A stretch of DNA of 12,137 bases, from positions 1 through 12,137 of the forward strand of contig NWUY0303913152.1 in the NCBI GenBank assembly GCA_004151065.3. Reading direction: 5' to 3'. Within the stretch, counting starts at the first letter, position 1. Each line of letters starts with the position of its first letter. Below, in pieces: positions 7,999 to 12,137 of this stretch. The notes beneath the pieces were generated by a model. The model saw only the letters and a program-made list of their open reading frames with translations. It made no database searches and had not been told where the DNA came from. The position numbers were made by a program, and so were the translations under genes. The stretch is from Larix sibirica. Lineage: Eukaryota > Streptophyta > Pinopsida > Pinales > Pinaceae.

Positions 7999-8992
7999 AC
8001 GATACCTCAATTAATTGTTGAGCTTGTTGTCATAGGATCATCTTTAAATGGTGAAATTTTGATTTTAGCCTCCACTTTAAAAATGTTATCACAAAGTTGA
8101 ATGGGTATAATCCATTTGAGAATAATAAACAAGTTAGAAGAAAAGCAATCATCATATTATTTATTCTAAACAATTCAATTCACAATTAATGGACACATTA
8201 CACTCGAATTTAACATCAACTTTGTCAATATGATAATATACTCTTAACAAAAAATTGCATGTATATAAAGGTATGTAGTTGATTCAAACTTGGATTTTAA
8301 TTGTTGTGCTACCTTCTTATTTGAGTCTACAATTTGCCATTTCCTTTTTACAACGGGATTTCATATTCAAAAAGGTTCTCCAACCACAAAATATGACTTG
8401 TCCACATCATTTAATTCACAATATTCCGATGTTTAGATATGTTTAAACTATTGTTAACACTAAAATTCATCAAAGTCTTCAAAAAATTTAATACAAATTA
8501 TTCTACCTAATACCAATATTGAACTCTAAATCTAAACGTGATCACATGATTAGCCATATTATTTATATTGAATATAAACCTCAACCTTAGTAGGTCAAAT
8601 AAATTCAAATTAAAATGTGCATATCTTTATAAATAAGATACTCAGATTACCAAATAGACCCTACCCCTCTCTCTCTATATATATATGAAAATTTACAAAC
8701 AATATCAAATACAATGTGATGTGAAGTAAAGAGATCGGATCTTGATAATAAAAGACTATCAAGAAAATATTTCCAAAGGAATCTAAATATACCCTACCTA
8801 AATTTTATCCTTTGTTTCATTACAAGACTTAACCTTTAAGGAAAACTTAATTCCATAACCTTTGAATTTATCACCTGCCACGCATCACATCATAAGTAAT
8901 TTGTCCTATCAATAAAACTCTTTAGGTCAACTCCTCAAATCATTTAAACATATCAACCCTATATCATATTTTACCAAATTAACTGAAAGTTT
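7999..8992. other. AT-rich sequence with a short microsatellite, otherwise nothing recognised
   Basis: No coding similarity on either strand. The only structure is (CT)5 followed by (AT)5 at 8667-8686. Confidence 0.5.
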
Positions 8993-9216
8993 ATCAAACT
9001 TGTACGTAAATTCACAAAGTCAAGTCAAAGTGGACTCAAGTTTGATAATCAATTCACCAAAACAAGTCCACATTAACTTGGTTATCAAATCAACTTACCA
9101 AAATTTGATCAAACTTGTATGAAAATTCACAAAGTCAAAGTCAAAGTGGACTCAAGTTTGATAATCAATTCACTAATACAAGTCCACATTAACTAGGTTA
9201 TCAAAACAACTTACCT
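8993..9216. repeat. Two-copy tandem repeat, unit 115 bp, with nested inverted repeats
   Basis: ATCAAACTTGTA starts copy 1 at 8993 and copy 2 at 9108; the rest of the unit (TTCACAAAGTCAA, GTGGACTCAAGTTTGATAA, AAGTCCACATTAACT, GGTTATCAAA) recurs in order with few changes. Within a unit ATCAAACTTG pairs with CAAGTTTGAT, GTGGACT with AGTCCAC and TTTGATAA with TTATCAAA. On the minus strand each copy has two close TTGACT motifs, the core of WRKY-factor W boxes, but no gene lies nearby to be regulated. Confidence 0.85.
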
Positions 9217-9400
9217 ATGTTGATGTCAACCCAACAATAAATCCTTATAATTATATGAATCATTAACATCTACCTAATTATTCAAATATAATAGCGACAT
9301 TACACTTGTGTCCAAAGTTTAGTGACACTTCCCCAAACAAATGGGTCATTCTTAGTAAATGTTTGGTGGTATTTTTCTATTCAAAATACTATCATATAGT

Positions 9401-10252
9401 TGTAAAGAAGTAAAGGTGCGGAATACACTTTCTACAGAGAGAAGAATGTGAAGAGATTTAAATAAACAGAAATGCAATAATGAATAACACAAAAATATAC
9501 AACCATTTGACAATGATTTCTAATGCAAACTCTTTTGGGGGGAAAACCTAACAATCCAAAGCACGCTCAAATCTATTAATAAATAACTAATAAATGGTTA
9601 TAGTACATTACAAAGTCTCCATGCTCTCAATAGGAGTATTCAACAACAAAAGGATTCTCAAGATATTTATGCAGCATAACAATAACTTAAAAACTCATGC
9701 ACACTTTTTCATCCAACCTTAGTACTCAATAAATAGGCATAACAAAACTATAAACCATTTATGGTTTTCCAATTCTACATATGGAAACCACCAACAAGTA
9801 ATTGGATAATTGTCGTTGCTTAACATTCATTACATGTTAATGATCTGCATTTATTATCTACCACTTCACAACATTTATTCTTTGATATTGCTTAACATTT
9901 ATTCCCAATGATATCTAAACCATCATTACCCATACCACTATAGGAATGCAAATTGTATGATCTGCATGTCCCAACATTCATCCAACCTTATCACTCACTA
10001 AATAGGCATAACATTTACAAAACCATAAACCATTTATGGTTTACCAATTCTAAACACTAGAAACCACCAACAATTAATTGGCAAATTGTTGTTGCCTAGC
10101 ATTCATTACCTACTACTGATATGCATTCATTATTTACCATTATGTAGCATTTATTCTCTACTACTTCTTAGGATTTATTCCCTATATTCGCTTAGCAATT
10201 ATTACTTTTGTTGCTATAGGACTGCAAGGCGTATGATACACATGTCCCAACA
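9401..10252 (-). mobile_element. 3' LTR of the minus-strand copia element, with internal duplication
   Basis: On the minus strand the LTR opens with TGTTGGGACATG at 10252, directly after a polypurine tract and the pol relic, as expected for a 3' LTR. Its last part reads GGTTTTCCCCCCAAAAGAG followed by a T-rich stretch, as in plant copia R/U5 regions. It most likely ends in TTTACA at 9401; extending the TGTTG/CAACT pairing would put the end at 9398. Length is about 850 bp, of which about 270 bp are an internal tandem duplication. The 5' LTR is outside the window, so the end is inferred. Confidence 0.65.
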
Positions 10253-10256
10253 TTCT
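9711..10256. repeat. Two-copy tandem duplication inside the 3' LTR, unit 269-277 bp
   Basis: Copy 1 (9711-9979) and copy 2 (9980-10256) both run from ATCCAACCTTA through TAAATAGGCATAACA, ACCATTTATGGTTT, ACCACCAACAA and GCATTCATTA-like blocks to CATGTCCCAACATTC. The duplicated unit includes the LTR's outer TGTTGGGACATG end and the three bases before it, so the end sequence is present twice, once internally. Confidence 0.85.
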
Positions 10257-10263
10257 CCCACTT
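10253..10263 (-). promoter_or_regulatory. Polypurine tract of the minus-strand copia element
   Basis: The minus strand reads AAGTGGGAGAA directly before the LTR start TGTTGGGA. This is the usual plus-strand DNA priming site just upstream of a copia 3' LTR, and it lies about 50 bp after the pol stop at 10311. Confidence 0.8.
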
Positions 10264-10310
10264 GGCATGTACCTTGCAAGAGTATAAGGGAGGATACATC
10301 AAACTATGAG

Positions 10311-12060
10311 CTAATCGTTAGGAGCCATAAGGGCCATAAACTCACAACATCACTTAAATTTACCTATGTTCATCGATTTTGTCAACACATCCACAACATT
10401 TTGCAAAATGTGAACTTTTTATTTTCCATACTCTACCATGTCCCAAATGAAATTGCATTGGATGTCAATATGCTTTGTCTTTGCATGAAATGGAGAATTA
10501 TTAACCAAATAAATGGCATCATTATTATCACACTAAAATATAATAGATCATTGACTTATCCCTACATATGAACACAATTTCATAAGCCAAATGACCTCCT
10601 TTCAAGCATGAGTGGCCACTATAAATTTTGTCTCTCAATGGACAAAGTGACCATAGCTTGTCACTTGCTCATCCCACTCACTGCTCCACCAAACAATAAA
10701 AACACATCCACTTGTAGATCTTCTATCTACATCCCCTTTGCAAGCAAAATCCACATAACCATGTATTTCAACTAAGCATGGGTCCTATAAAATGTTATTA
10801 TGATAACAAATGGAATACTTAGTAGTACCTTGCAAATACCTAAAAACCCTCTTCACTACAACCCAATGTTCACATCCAGGGTTATCGATGAATTGACTCA
10901 AACTCTCACTGCTTCAGAAAAATGTCTAGTCTAGTAGAGACCATAGCATACATCAAACTACCAACTGCACTAGCATAAGGAATAGAATCCATATCCTCCA
11001 TCTTTATGGGTGTCATAGAACAATGTTCCATTGAAATATTAGTTCCCGTAGAAATTGGAACATTCAATAGTTTGCAATATGCCATGCCAAAATGTTGTAG
11101 CACAGAGTCCATGTGCTTACTCTAGATCAATTAAAGATTTATGTTTTCTCTATATTTTGGTCTCCATTCCTAATATACATTTTGCAGCCTTCAAGTCCTT
11201 CATGTCAAATTATGTTGAAAGATAACACTTCAAATCATGGATCAAATCACCGCTATTACCAAAAAATAACATATCTACATACAAAGTGATAACAAGAAAA
11301 TGAGCATGAACTTGTTGTAATACACAAGTTTATTTGGATCGCAAATATCCTAATCCCAACACAAAGGAATCAAAGTTTTGGTACCACATTCTAGAATATT
11401 GTCTAAAACCACATAAAGAATTTTTTAATTTGCAAACCAACATCTCTACCTTTTTTAATGTGGTGCGTTGTATGTCATATAGATCTTCTTCAAGTTGCCA
11501 TGTAGGAATGTTTTTTTCACATACATTTGTTCTATATGTAAATCAAAATACAAATAACAAAAATATTATAGATTTTAACTTAATAAACGAGAAAAAAATC
11601 TCACGAAATTTTATCCCATCAACTTGAGATAACCTTTTGCAACTAACCTTTCCTTGTATCTCGCCTTATACTTTCAATGCTACCATCTGAACCAATCTTT
11701 CTTTTGAAATCTCGTTTACACCCCACGTTTTCTATCCATCAAGCAATGGTACCAAGTCCCATGTATCAATATTTTTAAGTTCATCCATCACCAATCTCCA
11801 TGACTCCTTATCTTCCATCTCCACTGCCTCTTTCACAATTCTAGATTCATAAGTGTTAGCAAATAAAGAAAATATACCTTTAAAATCACATGGACTATAA
11901 TTATACCTATCTGGTTGCCTTGTTTTCCAAGTGGACCTCCTTGAAGTTTGAGGTGGAGTTTCTCCCTCCTCTTCCAGAATATTTGATCCCTCCTCATCAA
12001 GTCCAACATGAAATTTTTGTTCATTTTGTGCTCCAACTTTCTCAATCTTGGGTGGCAATT
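10311..12060 (-). pseudogene. Ty1/copia Pol pseudogene: integrase C-terminus, reverse transcriptase, RNase H
   Basis: This is the 3' two-thirds of a copia polyprotein. Minus-strand order: the integrase-RT linker with S-R-R-S-T and Q-P-D-R-Y-N-Y-S-P (about 11990-11890), E-A-V-E-M-E-D-K-E-S-W (11840-11805) and T-W-D-L-V (about 11755); then RT pieces K-Y-K-A-R, R-L-V-A-K-G-Y, E-Q-M-Y-V-K-K-T-F-L-H-G, W-Y-Q-N-F-D, L-Y-V-D-M-L (11281-11273), F-D-M-K-D-L and Y-A-S-A-V-G-S-L-M-Y-A-M (11112-10906). RNase H runs in one frame from 10895 to the final TAG at 10311 (195 codons, seven internal stops), with S-T-S-G, C-D-N (10532-10524), T-K-H-I-D-I (10481-10464) and V-D-V-L-T-K-S. The RT part needs several frameshifts. 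The catalytic Y-V-D-D motif has lost one aspartate, so the copy is inactive. Family assignment is firm; the Tnt1-like lineage is inferred. Confidence 0.88.
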
Positions 12061-12061
12061 G

Positions 12062-12137
12062 TGTTAGACACAATAACTCACTGAGATGGGGGGGGTGAAT
12101 CAATGAGCTTAAACTTAATCCAAATTTCAACTTCAAT
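12062..12137 (+). mobile_element. Possible start of another LTR-type repeat inserted in the copia relic
   Basis: Copia-like protein similarity ends near 12060. From 12062 the plus strand starts TGTTAGACACAATAACTC and continues with CTGAGATGGGGGGGTGAATC (seven G). The phrase GAG-A/T-GGGGGGGTGAAT is familiar to me from dispersed plant repeats, and TGTTA fits an LTR start. The window ends after 76 bp, so neither the other end nor a target duplication can be tested. Confidence 0.3.

Noticed and set aside
10086-10571. 161-codon plus-strand open frame
   Set aside because: It runs antisense through the LTR, the polypurine tract and the RNase H relic, which have clear minus-strand identity.
11334-11627. 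97-codon plus-strand open frame
   Set aside because: Antisense to recognisable reverse transcriptase segments of the copia relic.
1-12137. A new defence or biosynthetic system
   Set aside because: No intact open frame with a recognisable enzyme was found; all recognisable coding similarity belongs to decayed retrotransposons.

Overview
The window reads as intergenic, repeat-rich DNA from a plant nuclear genome, most likely a seed plant with a large genome. It is AT-rich, contains no intact gene, and is filled with decayed copies of plant mobile elements: LTR retrotransposons of at least two types and two tRNA-derived SINEs with target-site duplications. The style of the gag and copia pol remnants reminded me of conifers, but that is recall and not shown by the sequence.

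Left end (1-1940, minus strand): the 5' part of an LTR retrotransposon. Reading from high to low coordinates it has a candidate 5' LTR (about 1940 to 1341), a primer-binding site resembling the initiator-Met tRNA type (1339 to about 1322), a leader, and a gag pseudogene (1122 to 1) with about ten in-frame stops and at least two frameshifts. A 103-bp SINE with a 16-bp target duplication sits inside gag (882-984).

Middle (1941-6800): AT-rich DNA with a triplicated block of about 110 bp (2321-2650), a second, longer SINE of 237 bp with an 18-bp target duplication (3203-3439), a 125-nt stretch with no G (4525-4649), a 19-bp-arm hairpin (5548-5591), and two weak hypothetical reading frames (5647-6057 plus, 6467-6745 minus).

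Right half: a plus-strand Ty1/copia RNase H tail (6800-7053) runs into its polypurine/LTR junction, which is duplicated with an exact 300-bp offset (7050 and 7350). Tandem duplications follow at 7814-7998 and 8993-9216. From 9401 to about 12060 there is the 3' half of another copia element on the minus strand: pol relic (integrase C-terminus, reverse transcriptase, RNase H), a clear polypurine tract, and a 3' LTR carrying an internal duplication of about 270 bp. At the right edge (12062 on), a TGTTA start with a G run suggests another element inserted into the copia relic.

No working gene system, no CRISPR array, and no tRNA or rRNA gene was seen. The most informative signals are the two SINEs with target duplications, the LTR duplications, and the unusual number of local tandem duplications (six in 12 kb).
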